This document shows, piece after piece, positions 7,849 to 16,736 of a stretch of DNA of 64,000 bases. The stretch is from positions 12,388 to 76,387 of the forward strand of contig CABQJX010000002.1 of assembly GCA_902464595.1 (NCBI GenBank), read 5' to 3'. Position 1 is the first letter of the stretch; the number at the start of each line of letters is the position of its first letter. The stretch comes from an uncultured Lachnoclostridium sp. Lineage in GTDB: Bacteria; Bacillota; Clostridia; Lachnospirales; Lachnospiraceae. Made by a program: the position numbers and the translations under genes. Below the pieces are notes generated by a model. It had not been told where the DNA came from and did no database searches. It saw only the letters and a list, made by a program, of their open reading frames with translations.

Positions 7849-9203
7849 TCCTGTCTCACCGCTTCGCATATGGTCTTTGCCATATAGTCGATCATCTCGT
7901 CCGTCATTCCCGGATATACGCCTACCCAAAAGGTATCCGACATGATCCGGTCTGTATTTTCAAGGGTTCCCACAACCCGGTAGCCCTGTCCATCCTTCCT
8001 CATCTCGTCAAAGCATGGATGCTTTATGAGATTTCCTGCAAAAAGCATACGTGTCTGGACGCCCTTTTCCTCCACATAGCGCACCACCTGGTTCCGGCTT
8101 ACTCCCTCCTTGCAGGTCAGCAGAAAGCCAAACCAGCTGGGACGGGAATGGGGACATGGTTCCGGAAGGATCAGGCAGTCCTCTGCCTCCAAAATCCCCT
8201 CCCGCAGACGGTCAAAATTGTGACGGCGGCGTTCCACAAAAGAGGGGAACTTATCTAGCTGGGCACAGCCGATGGCAGCCTGCATATCGGTAGCCTTTAA
8301 ATTGTATCCCAGATGAGAGTATACATACTTATGGTCGTATCCCAGAGGAAGCTCCCCGTACTGGCGGTCAAACCGGTGGCCGCACAGGTTGTCCCGGCCG
8401 GAGGGGCATACGCAGTCCCTTCCCCAATCCCGGAAGGACCGCACGATCTTATTGAGAAGGGGATTGTCCGTATACACAGCGCCCCCCTCGCCCATAGTCA
8501 TATGATGGGGCGGGTAGAAGCTGGAAGTGCCAATATCTCCCACGGTTCCTGTAAAATGGACTGCCTCTTTTCCATTTTCTTCCATTGTATACTGTGTTCC
8601 CAGTGCATCGCAGTTATCCTCCACCAGCCACAGGCCGTGACGGTCACAGAAATCCTTTACCGCTCTCAGGTCAAAGGGATTTCCCAGGGTGTGGGCGATC
8701 ATGACTGCCTTTGTCTTCGGTGAAAGAGCCTCCTCCAGCTTTGTCACATCTACATTATACTGGGGAATGGTCACATCCACAAACACAGGGACTGCCCCGT
8801 ATTGGATCGCAGGAGCCACCGTAGTGGGAAAACCGCATGCAACGGTGATGATCTCATCGCCCCGTTTTACCCGCCGCTCTCCAAGCAAAGGGGAGGTGAG
8901 GGCCATAAAGGCCACCAGGTTGGCGGAGGAACCGGAATTTACCAGGGAGCAGAAGCGCACCCCAAGATAGTCCGCCAGCTTTTTTTCAAACTCATCCGTA
9001 TAGCGGCCTGAGGTCAGCCAGAACTCCAGGGAGCTGTCCACCAAATTTACCATCTCCCTGGAATCGTAGACTCTGGAAGCGTATGGGATCCGGTCTCCTT
9101 CCTGAAACGGGCCCTTTTTATTGTGGTAGGTATCGCAGTATTCTGCTACCAGATCCAGGATCTCCCTCCTGGCCTGTTCCTCTGTTTTATGTTCAAATGC
9201 CAT
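7830..9203 (-). CDS. rfbH: CDP-6-deoxy-D-xylo-4-hexulose-3-dehydrase (RfbH/DdhC, E1)
   Basis: This 457-residue protein of the DegT aminotransferase fold has His at about residues 233-234 ('YPPHHMTMGEGGA') where aminotransferases have the PLP-binding lysine. That change marks the E1 dehydrase, which uses PMP and an iron-sulfur cluster to remove the C3 hydroxyl of CDP-4-keto-6-deoxyglucose. The later 'RDWGRDCVCPSGRDNLCGHR' Cys-rich stretch fits cluster ligands. Start: ATG at 9203, seven bases after GAAGGAG. The earlier ATG at 9209 is too close to that site. It follows rfbG by 15 bases. The E3 reductase that normally completes the reaction is not in this window. Confidence 0.9.
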   Translation of the reverse strand: MAFEHKTEEQARREILDLVAEYCDTYHNKKGPFQEGDRIPYASRVYDSREMVNLVDSSLEFWLTSGRYTDEFEKKLADYLGVRFCSLVNSGSSANLVAFMALTSPLLGERRVKRGDEIITVACGFPTTVAPAIQYGAVPVFVDVTIPQYNVDVTKLEEALSPKTKAVMIAHTLGNPFDLRAVKDFCDRHGLWLVEDNCDALGTQYTMEENGKEAVHFTGTVGDIGTSSFYPPHHMTMGEGGAVYTDNPLLNKIVRSFRDWGRDCVCPSGRDNLCGHRFDRQYGELPLGYDHKYVYSHLGYNLKATDMQAAIGCAQLDKFPSFVERRRHNFDRLREGILEAEDCLILPEPCPHSRPSWFGFLLTCKEGVSRNQVVRYVEEKGVQTRMLFAGNLIKHPCFDEMRKDGQGYRVVGTLENTDRIMSDTFWVGVYPGMTDEMIDYMAKTICEAVRQEWRQKQ

Positions 9204-9218
9204 ATTCATTCTCCTTCG

Positions 9219-10277
9219 CTACTGAAAAAATTCTGTGATCTGGCGGTCCATAATCTCTAACATATCTGCCCCGTCAAGGTATGCCTTTGACCACTCCACG
9301 GTCTTTTCAACCGCCTCTTTTACCCCGTATCTGGGCTTCCAGCCAAAACGGGACTTTAAACGGGAGCAGTCCAGCTTCAGGAAATTGGCCTCGTGGGGGC
9401 CTCCGTCGTACTGGTTGACCCAGCTCATTCCCTCTCCCCAGGCAGCGCAGAACAGATCTGCCAGCTCCCCGGTGGTAACACAGTCCTTATCGTCCGGCCC
9501 TACGTTATAATAGCCTGCAAAGGCCATATCCTCATACTGCTTCATGGCTATATCAAGATAGACAGCCAACGGCTCTAATACCAGCTGATAAGGCCTGGTA
9601 GAATGAGGATTTCTCACGATCAGGGCCTTCTTCGCAGCAGCGGCCCGGATGCTGTCCGGTATGATCCGGTCATTGGCAAAATCGCCTCCTCCGATCACAT
9701 TTCCGGCACGGGAAGTAGAAATGGCACAGCGCCCGTCAGCAAAGAATGATTTCTGGTAACTGTGGGTCACCAGCTCAGAGCAGGATTTGCTGTTGGAATA
9801 AGGGTCGTAGCCGTCCAGGGGATCACATTCCCGATATCCGTACTCCCATTCCTGATTTTCGTAGACCTTATCCGTGGTCACATTCAACAGGGAACGCACA
9901 CTCTCCGTCTGCCTGGCACATTCCAACAGATGGACGGTTCCCATAACGTTTGTCTCATAGGTATATACCGGATCCTTATAGGAATCCCGCACAATGGGCT
10001 GAGCGGCCAAATGGAATACGATCTCCGGCTGAACCCGCTTAAAAACCTCCATCATGGCTGGCAGATCCCTTACGTCACCGATAACGCTGTCCATGGTATC
10101 CTCAATCCCTGCAATCTCAAATAGACTTGGATCTGTAGGGGGATCCAGGGCATATCCCGTTACCTGGGCCCCTGCCAGCGTCAGGATACGGCAGAGCCAG
10201 GATCCCTTAAATCCCGTGTGCCCTGTCACCAGCACCCGCTTATTTTTGTAAAATTGTTCCAGTTCTTTCATCGTCAT
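9219..10277 (-). CDS. rfbG: CDP-glucose 4,6-dehydratase
   Basis: The 352-residue short-chain dehydrogenase/reductase has the NAD-binding loop 'VTGHTGFKGSWL', the conserved 'FHLAAQPIVRDSY' and 'TTDKVYEN', and 'DPYSNSKSCSEL' with the Tyr-x3-Lys pair. These together are typical of RfbG, which turns CDP-glucose into CDP-4-keto-6-deoxyglucose. Start: ATG at 10277, preceded by GAGGTGA that overlaps the stop of rfbF. A GTG at 10286 and an ATG at 10271 are alternatives. It sits between rfbF and rfbH, the standard order of the pathway. Confidence 0.9.
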   Translation of the reverse strand: MTMKELEQFYKNKRVLVTGHTGFKGSWLCRILTLAGAQVTGYALDPPTDPSLFEIAGIEDTMDSVIGDVRDLPAMMEVFKRVQPEIVFHLAAQPIVRDSYKDPVYTYETNVMGTVHLLECARQTESVRSLLNVTTDKVYENQEWEYGYRECDPLDGYDPYSNSKSCSELVTHSYQKSFFADGRCAISTSRAGNVIGGGDFANDRIIPDSIRAAAAKKALIVRNPHSTRPYQLVLEPLAVYLDIAMKQYEDMAFAGYYNVGPDDKDCVTTGELADLFCAAWGEGMSWVNQYDGGPHEANFLKLDCSRLKSRFGWKPRYGVKEAVEKTVEWSKAYLDGADMLEIMDRQITEFFQ

Positions 10278-10287
10278 GGCCTTCACC

Positions 10288-11064
10288 TCAGTCCTTCCAG
10301 ATCTTCCACGGAGCCCTTCCTGACTGCCACAAGCCCTCCAGCTTGTTCATTTCCCTCTGCGTATCCATACACTGCCAGAAACCGCTGTGATAGAAGGACT
10401 TTAACTCTCCCTGGGCAGCCAGCTTCTGCATAGGTCCCTGCTCAAAGATCGTGGAATCCCCCTCCAGATAGTCAAAAATTTCCGGATTCAGAACCATAAA
10501 TCCGCCGTTGATCAGCGCTCCGTCATTGTCCTCCTTTTCCCTAAAAGACAAAATGGTATCATGGTCGTCAATATCCAGAACCCCCTTCATCTGCCCGATG
10601 TTCACCGTAGTAATAGTGGCAATTTTCCCATGGGACTTATGGAAGGCTGCCAGCTCCTTCAGATCCACTGTGGAAACCCCGTCCCCATACGTCAGCATGA
10701 AGGGCTCATTTCCAATATATGGCTGGATCCTCTTGACACGTCCGCCAGTCATTGTGTTTAATCCTGTATCCACCAAAGTTACCTTCCATGGCTCGGAATA
10801 ATTATTGTGAACCTCCATCTTGTTGTTTGCCAGATCGAAGGTGACATCTGAGGTATGAAGGAAGTAGTCTGCAAAAAATTCCTTTACCACATACTGCTTA
10901 TACCCCAGGCAGATCACAAAATCATGGTATCCAAACTCAGAATAGTATTTCATAATATGCCACAGAATCGGTTTTCCGCCGATCTCGATCATTGGCTTTG
11001 GTTTTAAATGGCTCTCCTCACTGATCCTCGTGCCAAATCCACCTGCTAAAATCACTACCTTCAT
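10288..11064 (-). CDS. rfbF: Glucose-1-phosphate cytidylyltransferase
   Basis: The 258-residue nucleotidyltransferase begins with 'MKVVILAGGFGTRISEES', the sugar-nucleotide signature, followed by 'KPKPMIEIGGKPI'. Length and sequence match RfbF/DdhA, which makes CDP-glucose from CTP and glucose 1-phosphate. GGAGGACAATCG precedes the ATG. The gene is the first step of the CDP-deoxysugar branch and directly precedes rfbG. Confidence 0.9.
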   Translation of the reverse strand: MKVVILAGGFGTRISEESHLKPKPMIEIGGKPILWHIMKYYSEFGYHDFVICLGYKQYVVKEFFADYFLHTSDVTFDLANNKMEVHNNYSEPWKVTLVDTGLNTMTGGRVKRIQPYIGNEPFMLTYGDGVSTVDLKELAAFHKSHGKIATITTVNIGQMKGVLDIDDHDTILSFREKEDNDGALINGGFMVLNPEIFDYLEGDSTIFEQGPMQKLAAQGELKSFYHSGFWQCMDTQREMNKLEGLWQSGRAPWKIWKD

Positions 11065-11079
11065 CGATTGTCCTCCGTT

Positions 11080-12486
11080 CTATTCGCGGCTGAACACGTT
11101 CAGCTTATTTTCCTCCAATATCTGAAATGCCCTCTGGATCTTGTCGGCTCCCTTCCGGTACTCGAACAGATCCGAAAGCTCCTTCTCCCTGGCCTTCAGC
11201 TCCTCTTCATTCATAGAAGGCACAAGAAGTGCAGTCTGGGCCATTTTTTCAAAATTTTCCTCCCGGTAGGGCGCTTTCTTTATCTCATGATAAGTAGTAT
11301 AACCATTTCCCAACAGGATTGCAAGGCAGAACAGTCCCATGATCCACCCATATTTCTTTGCCGTCTCCTGTTTTGCCTTATAAAAAACAGCAAAGGTCAG
11401 GATCATGCCAAGGATCCCTACCTGGAACTGCAAGGCGTACCGGGAGCTCATGGCGTAATCCTCCCGCTCAAAAATATAGCGGGACAGGAAAATGAGTATG
11501 TGGTTCATGGCCCCGCCTGCAAGAAGCATAAGAGGCAGAAGGCTCTTTTTATAAAGCTTGTGGCGGAATATAAGCCAGAGAGAGAGAAGATACCCTGATG
11601 CCGCCAAAAGCCCTAATCCATAAATCCCTCTGTCAGAAAGGATCCCACGCTCTGCCAGGGAGGTAAGTTCCTCCCCCCCTACCAGGATCCCGGCCAGGGA
11701 TTTGAGGAGGAAGCGGACCGGAAAGGTTGGATTTTCTGTCAGAATCGTCCCGAGAGAACGGCCTGTGGCCCCTGCATGCTCCTCCACCGCAAAGGAATTG
11801 CTGAGAATATAAAGGAGAAGGGGGATAAAAACACAGGCTATGTAGATCAGATACCGCTTGTCCCACTTCTCCCGCTTCTGTCCGGCGGCCATGCAGAATC
11901 CGTAGGACAGCAGCATGACTGCAGCATAAACCGCGCAGTAAGGGCCTGCGGTCCCCAGGATAATGAGCCAGGGAAGGATCAGGAGCTTTAACCGGTCATG
12001 TTTTTTCTCCCTTCCGGTCCATACCCGCTCCAGCACCAGCTCATGGTAGTAGAAGCAGGCAAAGGCAAAAAAGTGGGACCATCCGCTTCCATTGGTGAGC
12101 ATCTCCCACTTATTCAGGCTGAACATCACTGCCATGAGAAGGGAAAACCACAGGCATCCGATCCTTTGAAGGCGGCAGTAAGAGGCAAATACCAGGCCGG
12201 CTAACCCAAGGCTCACCACTCCCAGCACCCGCTCAAAGGTAATGGAAAAGTCAAACAGCTCCACATTCACAATGCGGCACAGGTAATTAATGGGAATCCT
12301 TGTGAGTACATCAGGAACAAAAAATTTTCCCGGATCCCACACATCCGGCAGATAGCTGTTTACCAAACGGATATAATCCGAATAGACCACGTCGCAGACT
12401 GCATATTTCACATACCAGAGGCAAAACAGTGTCCCCGCCGCCGGGAGAAGCCATAGGACCCACTCTCTTTTTTTCTCTGCATCCAT
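11080..12486 (-). CDS. Polytopic membrane protein, unknown (GT-C-like context)
   Basis: The 468-residue protein has about ten hydrophobic membrane segments and a charged C-terminal tail from about residue 400 ('EELKAREKELSDLFEYRKGADK'). An acidic pair follows the first membrane segment ('CDVVYSDYIRLV'), the place where GT-C glycosyltransferases carry their catalytic acid. I do not recognise a named family. It has AGGAGG before the ATG and lies 11 bases after the 620-residue membrane protein, in one run with it. A role in glycan assembly or lipid-linked sugar transfer is inference. Confidence 0.55.
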   Translation of the reverse strand: MDAEKKREWVLWLLPAAGTLFCLWYVKYAVCDVVYSDYIRLVNSYLPDVWDPGKFFVPDVLTRIPINYLCRIVNVELFDFSITFERVLGVVSLGLAGLVFASYCRLQRIGCLWFSLLMAVMFSLNKWEMLTNGSGWSHFFAFACFYYHELVLERVWTGREKKHDRLKLLILPWLIILGTAGPYCAVYAAVMLLSYGFCMAAGQKREKWDKRYLIYIACVFIPLLLYILSNSFAVEEHAGATGRSLGTILTENPTFPVRFLLKSLAGILVGGEELTSLAERGILSDRGIYGLGLLAASGYLLSLWLIFRHKLYKKSLLPLMLLAGGAMNHILIFLSRYIFEREDYAMSSRYALQFQVGILGMILTFAVFYKAKQETAKKYGWIMGLFCLAILLGNGYTTYHEIKKAPYREENFEKMAQTALLVPSMNEEELKAREKELSDLFEYRKGADKIQRAFQILEENKLNVFSRE

Positions 12487-12497
12487 CGTTCTGCCTC

Positions 12498-14360
12498 CTA
12501 TCTCACATTGATATGCACAATGGCAGCCAGCCGGTCATCCCCTCTCTGCTCCTGGGCATTCTGCATATAGAAATTATAGTCAAAGGTCAGATCTACCATC
12601 TGCCACGGCTCCGCCTGTATTGTTGTATTTACAACATTGGAACGCACCGGAAGGTACATCGGCTCGCCCTGATCCCTGGTGATCTTTACTGCCTCTCCGC
12701 CGCTCATGATCCCAGGGTATACGACTTCCAGGTCGATCAGCCCTGTCTCGCCGGTCATCACTGTGATGCTGGCATGCTCGTCCATCCAGCCGTCGCTGTA
12801 GTAGCCGAAGCTTGTCTGCAGTTTCATTTTGCGGACGATCTCTGTCACATCCTGGAATCCGTTGTGTTCCGGATCCTCCCGCAGCACCAGCATGCGGTCG
12901 TCCACCAGGCCAATGTCCCGGATGCTGCTGATAAACTGTACCGTTGTCCCCTCTGCCTTACGGTTTTCATCAAAAACTTTAAAAAAGGTTCTGGCGGTAA
13001 AATCGCTCATCTCATAGCTGTTCCCAATAATATAAATATTTTTTCCAAAAATGTCCTCTCCATACCGGCCATAGGTTTCCTCCGCCAGAGAATTGTAGCG
13101 CAGCTGATCCGGCCAGAGATAAAGCTTAGGATAAGCTGCCCGTCCATAAAGCTCCACAGGAACCATAAGACCGATATAGCAGGCAAAGAGAACGCCCCAG
13201 GGAAGAAGGCGCTTTAGATAAAATTCCGGCTGCACCCCTTCGGTCAGCTCCCCGTACATATAGGCAAGAAATAAGAGGGCTGCTGTAAAGGAAACGTAGA
13301 TCCAGCGCATCTCCACACGTATGGTAACGCTTGATGAAGCAATGCACAGTCCGATAAACAGGACAAAAAGGGCTGTATTCTGGAGCATGCGGATGCGCCG
13401 CTCCTTTCTCTTATCCCGTATTACCTTCCAGATAAAAGAAACGACCAGAGCACCAAGAGCCAGATCCGCCAGAAGCACCAAGAGCTTTATGAAAAAGGGG
13501 CTTTGCCCCCAGGGAACTCCGTTTAAATGCTCCGGTCCCGCATTGATCCCAAAGATATAGGCGATCTGGCTCAGAGCATGGAACAGAGTGTCCGCCAGGC
13601 TGAAGGTATCTGCCACCTGGGTTCCTCCTGTCCCCGCCGGAAGGACACTTCCGATGGTGAAGAAACGGATGAGCTGTACCAGCCCAAAGGCTCCCAGGGC
13701 AGCGGCCCACTCCCCGGCTTTTCTGCTCTTTTTAAAAAGCAGGGCTGCCAATAAAAGAGGAAGGAGGGCCATATAGCGCTCATGGACAAAACAAACGCCG
13801 AAATACAGGACAGAGGAGAGGATATACCATCTGTGTCCCTTCTCCTCATTTACATACTGATAGAGGCCCCACAGGATCATGATCCCCATCCACAATGCCA
13901 TGGTCTCCATAAGCCCCAGAACCTGACCGATCTGATAGTAGGCCATACGGCTCATAAGATAGCCGAAGCCGCTAAGAAAGCCGATCCCCTTCGCTCCTGA
14001 AAGCCTCCTGCCTATAAAATAAATGGTACAGGCGGTCAGTCCGTTCAGGAAGATATTGATGGGCACAAACCAGTTTACATGGTTCTGAACCACTGCCATC
14101 TCCAGCCAGGCTGCCAGATAATAGAGGAAACGGAACCGTGTGCTCCCCATTGGAAATACGTACTGGAAGAAGCTCTGCTCCCCGTAGCAGGACCAGAAGT
14201 AGAGATCATCCATATAAAGCCCTTTGATCTCGATCCCCCCATTGACCCAGACAGCGATTCCAAAGAGCAGCCCCATAAAAATCACATGATCCTTCCACTC
14301 ATATTTCTTTTCCATTCTGGAGAACCCAATACGGTTCCTGACATGTTCCTTTGTATTCAA
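12498..14360 (-). CDS. Large polytopic membrane protein, GT-C-like
   Basis: The 620-residue protein has about eleven membrane segments in its first 420 residues and a soluble extracytoplasmic C-terminal domain (about 430-620). After the first segment it reads 'IKGLYMDDLYFW', the acidic motif expected of GT-C enzymes that use polyprenyl-phosphate sugars. Start: a TTG at 14360, because GGAGG lies eight bases before it and the first in-frame ATG is 15 codons later without a comparable site. It is probably a glycosyltransferase, but the substrate is unknown. It lies between two other large membrane proteins. Confidence 0.6.
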   Translation of the reverse strand: MNTKEHVRNRIGFSRMEKKYEWKDHVIFMGLLFGIAVWVNGGIEIKGLYMDDLYFWSCYGEQSFFQYVFPMGSTRFRFLYYLAAWLEMAVVQNHVNWFVPINIFLNGLTACTIYFIGRRLSGAKGIGFLSGFGYLMSRMAYYQIGQVLGLMETMALWMGIMILWGLYQYVNEEKGHRWYILSSVLYFGVCFVHERYMALLPLLLAALLFKKSRKAGEWAAALGAFGLVQLIRFFTIGSVLPAGTGGTQVADTFSLADTLFHALSQIAYIFGINAGPEHLNGVPWGQSPFFIKLLVLLADLALGALVVSFIWKVIRDKRKERRIRMLQNTALFVLFIGLCIASSSVTIRVEMRWIYVSFTAALLFLAYMYGELTEGVQPEFYLKRLLPWGVLFACYIGLMVPVELYGRAAYPKLYLWPDQLRYNSLAEETYGRYGEDIFGKNIYIIGNSYEMSDFTARTFFKVFDENRKAEGTTVQFISSIRDIGLVDDRMLVLREDPEHNGFQDVTEIVRKMKLQTSFGYYSDGWMDEHASITVMTGETGLIDLEVVYPGIMSGGEAVKITRDQGEPMYLPVRSNVVNTTIQAEPWQMVDLTFDYNFYMQNAQEQRGDDRLAAIVHINVR

Positions 14361-14398
14361 GTCCTGTTCCTCCTTCTTGATATCTGTGATGGGGACTG

Positions 14399-16714
14399 TT
14401 ACTCCAGCCGGTAATTGGCATAAAATTCCTCTACCGCTTTTTCAGGATCTTCCGGCGGCGGCGCTCCTAGCGTAAGCCGGGCTGCCATGTGCCCACACTC
14501 GTAGCGCAGCTCAGAAAGGCTCCCCTCTGCGATCATATCCTCCACGATCTGTCTTGCCCGGTCCTGACCGGACAGATACCCTGCCTCCACAAAGAAATAC
14601 TGAATCCCAGCGTATTGGAGAAATTCTTCAAAATAAGCCAGCTTCTTCACCAGATACACATTTCCCCCGCTGCCTGTTACATCGTAATAGCTCTGAACGC
14701 AGCAGGGAAGATCCAACACCTTCGGATGATCGCCTAAAGCCAGCACCCGGTCCCTGGGTGAAAAGAGATGGGAAAGAGCCAGATTTCCCTCCTCCATCCG
14801 CCGCTCCTCCCTGGCTCTCTGATGGTCGTAATAACCCTTGTGGCGCAGGCTCACTGGAGTAAAGCCGACGGCCCCTGCCCATCCGGTAACACAGGTCACC
14901 AGGGCGTTGACTACAAAAAAGGCTGTAAAAAGACTGTATTTCACCTGCTCCATCCATTTTCCCCATGGAAGTCCCCAGGCCATGCGCTGGCTGCTGATGA
15001 TAAGAAGCGTGTAAAACAGAATAAAATAATTTCCATCTACCTGAGAAAGGGTATAAACGCTGACAACTGAACCAAGGGCCAATACGGGAATGAGCATCAG
15101 ATCAAACACATCCAGTCCCTTTTCTGCTTCCTGGCTTTTTTTGAGGAAGGTTCTCTGAAAAGCTGCAAAGAGCCACAAGAGAAGAAACAGAGTTACTAAC
15201 CCTGTCCCCCAGGCAATAATCACATGATCCATATCTCTCCCTACAGGAACAAACAGGATCCCCCACAGCCTGGCACAAAGCCGTTCCATTTTTTCCCAAA
15301 AGGTCCAGATGGATGGATCTCCGATCACATGGGTAAACCGGAAGGGGTAATGGATGGTAAAGCCTATCTTTTCAAAAAAGCCAGCGAAAATAGAGGTCAT
15401 GGGAACTCCGGTGAGAAGCCAGGTTCGATACCACAAGCCGGCGACAGCGGCTCCTGGAGGAAGGAGCAAAAGCCAGCCTCTCCTGTCTCCCAATGTGAAT
15501 CGTTTGGTGAGAACCAGACATAACAGCGCTGCTGCACCCAATGCTGTGGAAAATACCATAGCCGTAGGCTTATAGACCAGGGTAAGGATATAGGCGCTGA
15601 CTGCCATCAGAAGCCAGGGGATCCCCCTTCCCTCCTTTTTAGGCATCCCAGTCCTCTTTTTCTCCAGAAAAGCCATGGAAAGAAAATCATAGATCATCAG
15701 CTGGACGAAAAGGGTGATCCCATCGCTTTTAGCTGTAGCCGCCATATTCATTACCGCCGGCACAGCTGCCACCAGAGCAGCCGTCCACAGTCCTGCCCTT
15801 CTTGTGCATCTCCTTCCCACAATCTGAGCGGCAAGGATCAGGCTTCCCATGGTACACCAGAAGGAAAAGGCCAGCACATATCCATACGTAGATCCCGATA
15901 CCAACGGAAAGACCAGAACCTCCAGCCCCTTACTGTATGTATATACCAGGTTCATCATTCCCAAATTTTCATAGATTCCCTTCCCATTGTCCAAAACAAA
16001 GGCGGAACGAAGTCCATAGTGAAGGGAATCATAATCCAATTCAATGTTCATCCTTCCTAACTGGATAAACGCCATAGAAAGGATAAAAGCCCAAAGACAG
16101 GCCTCTATCCGCCCCTGAGGCCACAGCCTGAGACAGCGCAGCTCTGCAAGCAAGTTCTGTCCCCCAGCGATCTTATCCTTTCTTCTCCTGCCCTTCCATT
16201 TTACTGCCAGCTCTGTAAGAACAGCTGCCAGCGCCATGAGCGCTGCTAAAAAGCGCCAAAGATCCATTCCTCCCCTTCCTGTCAGGGAAACCATGCATAC
16301 GAGAATGATCCAGAAGGAACTTCCCAGGGTCATGGAGACAGAAGCTCTCTGTACCAGCGGGAGACGGCAGTCCGGAAGGAGCAGACGCAGGATCTGCCTT
16401 CCCGTAAGCGCAAGAAGGGCTGCATACATTCCAGACACAACAAAGGGCAGGAATATGCGGTGGAGCCAGGTTCCCAAAAGGATCCCCCCCACCGCCCCTG
16501 CCGTCCGAAGCCATTTTTTGTCCTCCCTGCACAGACAAAACCAGAGCCAAAGAAACAGAATACTTGTCTCCCCCATCATGATCCAGGTTCTTATATTTGC
16601 CAAAGCAGGCTTCAAGGGCCCTGCCAAAACCTCTGTAACTGCCAGCCCAAGAGCCAATATTCCCGTCAGAGCCAGAGCGATAAAGCCCACTGCTGATTGT
16701 TTGCTATATTCCAT
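14399..16714 (-). CDS. Large polytopic membrane protein, probable GT39-type glycosyltransferase
   Basis: The 771-residue protein has about fifteen membrane segments and a C-terminal soluble part with 'ALGDHPKVLDLPCC'. The acidic motif 'ELDYDSLHYGLRSA' after a membrane segment, followed by 'VYTYSKGLEVLVFPL', resembles the first outer loop of GT39/ArnT-like GT-C enzymes. Such enzymes transfer sugars from a polyprenyl carrier on the outer face of the membrane. AGGAAA precedes the ATG. It follows the GT2 gene at 16737 by 22 bases, in the same run. Confidence 0.6.
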   Translation of the reverse strand: MEYSKQSAVGFIALALTGILALGLAVTEVLAGPLKPALANIRTWIMMGETSILFLWLWFCLCREDKKWLRTAGAVGGILLGTWLHRIFLPFVVSGMYAALLALTGRQILRLLLPDCRLPLVQRASVSMTLGSSFWIILVCMVSLTGRGGMDLWRFLAALMALAAVLTELAVKWKGRRRKDKIAGGQNLLAELRCLRLWPQGRIEACLWAFILSMAFIQLGRMNIELDYDSLHYGLRSAFVLDNGKGIYENLGMMNLVYTYSKGLEVLVFPLVSGSTYGYVLAFSFWCTMGSLILAAQIVGRRCTRRAGLWTAALVAAVPAVMNMAATAKSDGITLFVQLMIYDFLSMAFLEKKRTGMPKKEGRGIPWLLMAVSAYILTLVYKPTAMVFSTALGAAALLCLVLTKRFTLGDRRGWLLLLPPGAAVAGLWYRTWLLTGVPMTSIFAGFFEKIGFTIHYPFRFTHVIGDPSIWTFWEKMERLCARLWGILFVPVGRDMDHVIIAWGTGLVTLFLLLWLFAAFQRTFLKKSQEAEKGLDVFDLMLIPVLALGSVVSVYTLSQVDGNYFILFYTLLIISSQRMAWGLPWGKWMEQVKYSLFTAFFVVNALVTCVTGWAGAVGFTPVSLRHKGYYDHQRAREERRMEEGNLALSHLFSPRDRVLALGDHPKVLDLPCCVQSYYDVTGSGGNVYLVKKLAYFEEFLQYAGIQYFFVEAGYLSGQDRARQIVEDMIAEGSLSELRYECGHMAARLTLGAPPPEDPEKAVEEFYANYRLE

Positions 16715-16736
16715 AAAACTGATTTCCTATTACCTT

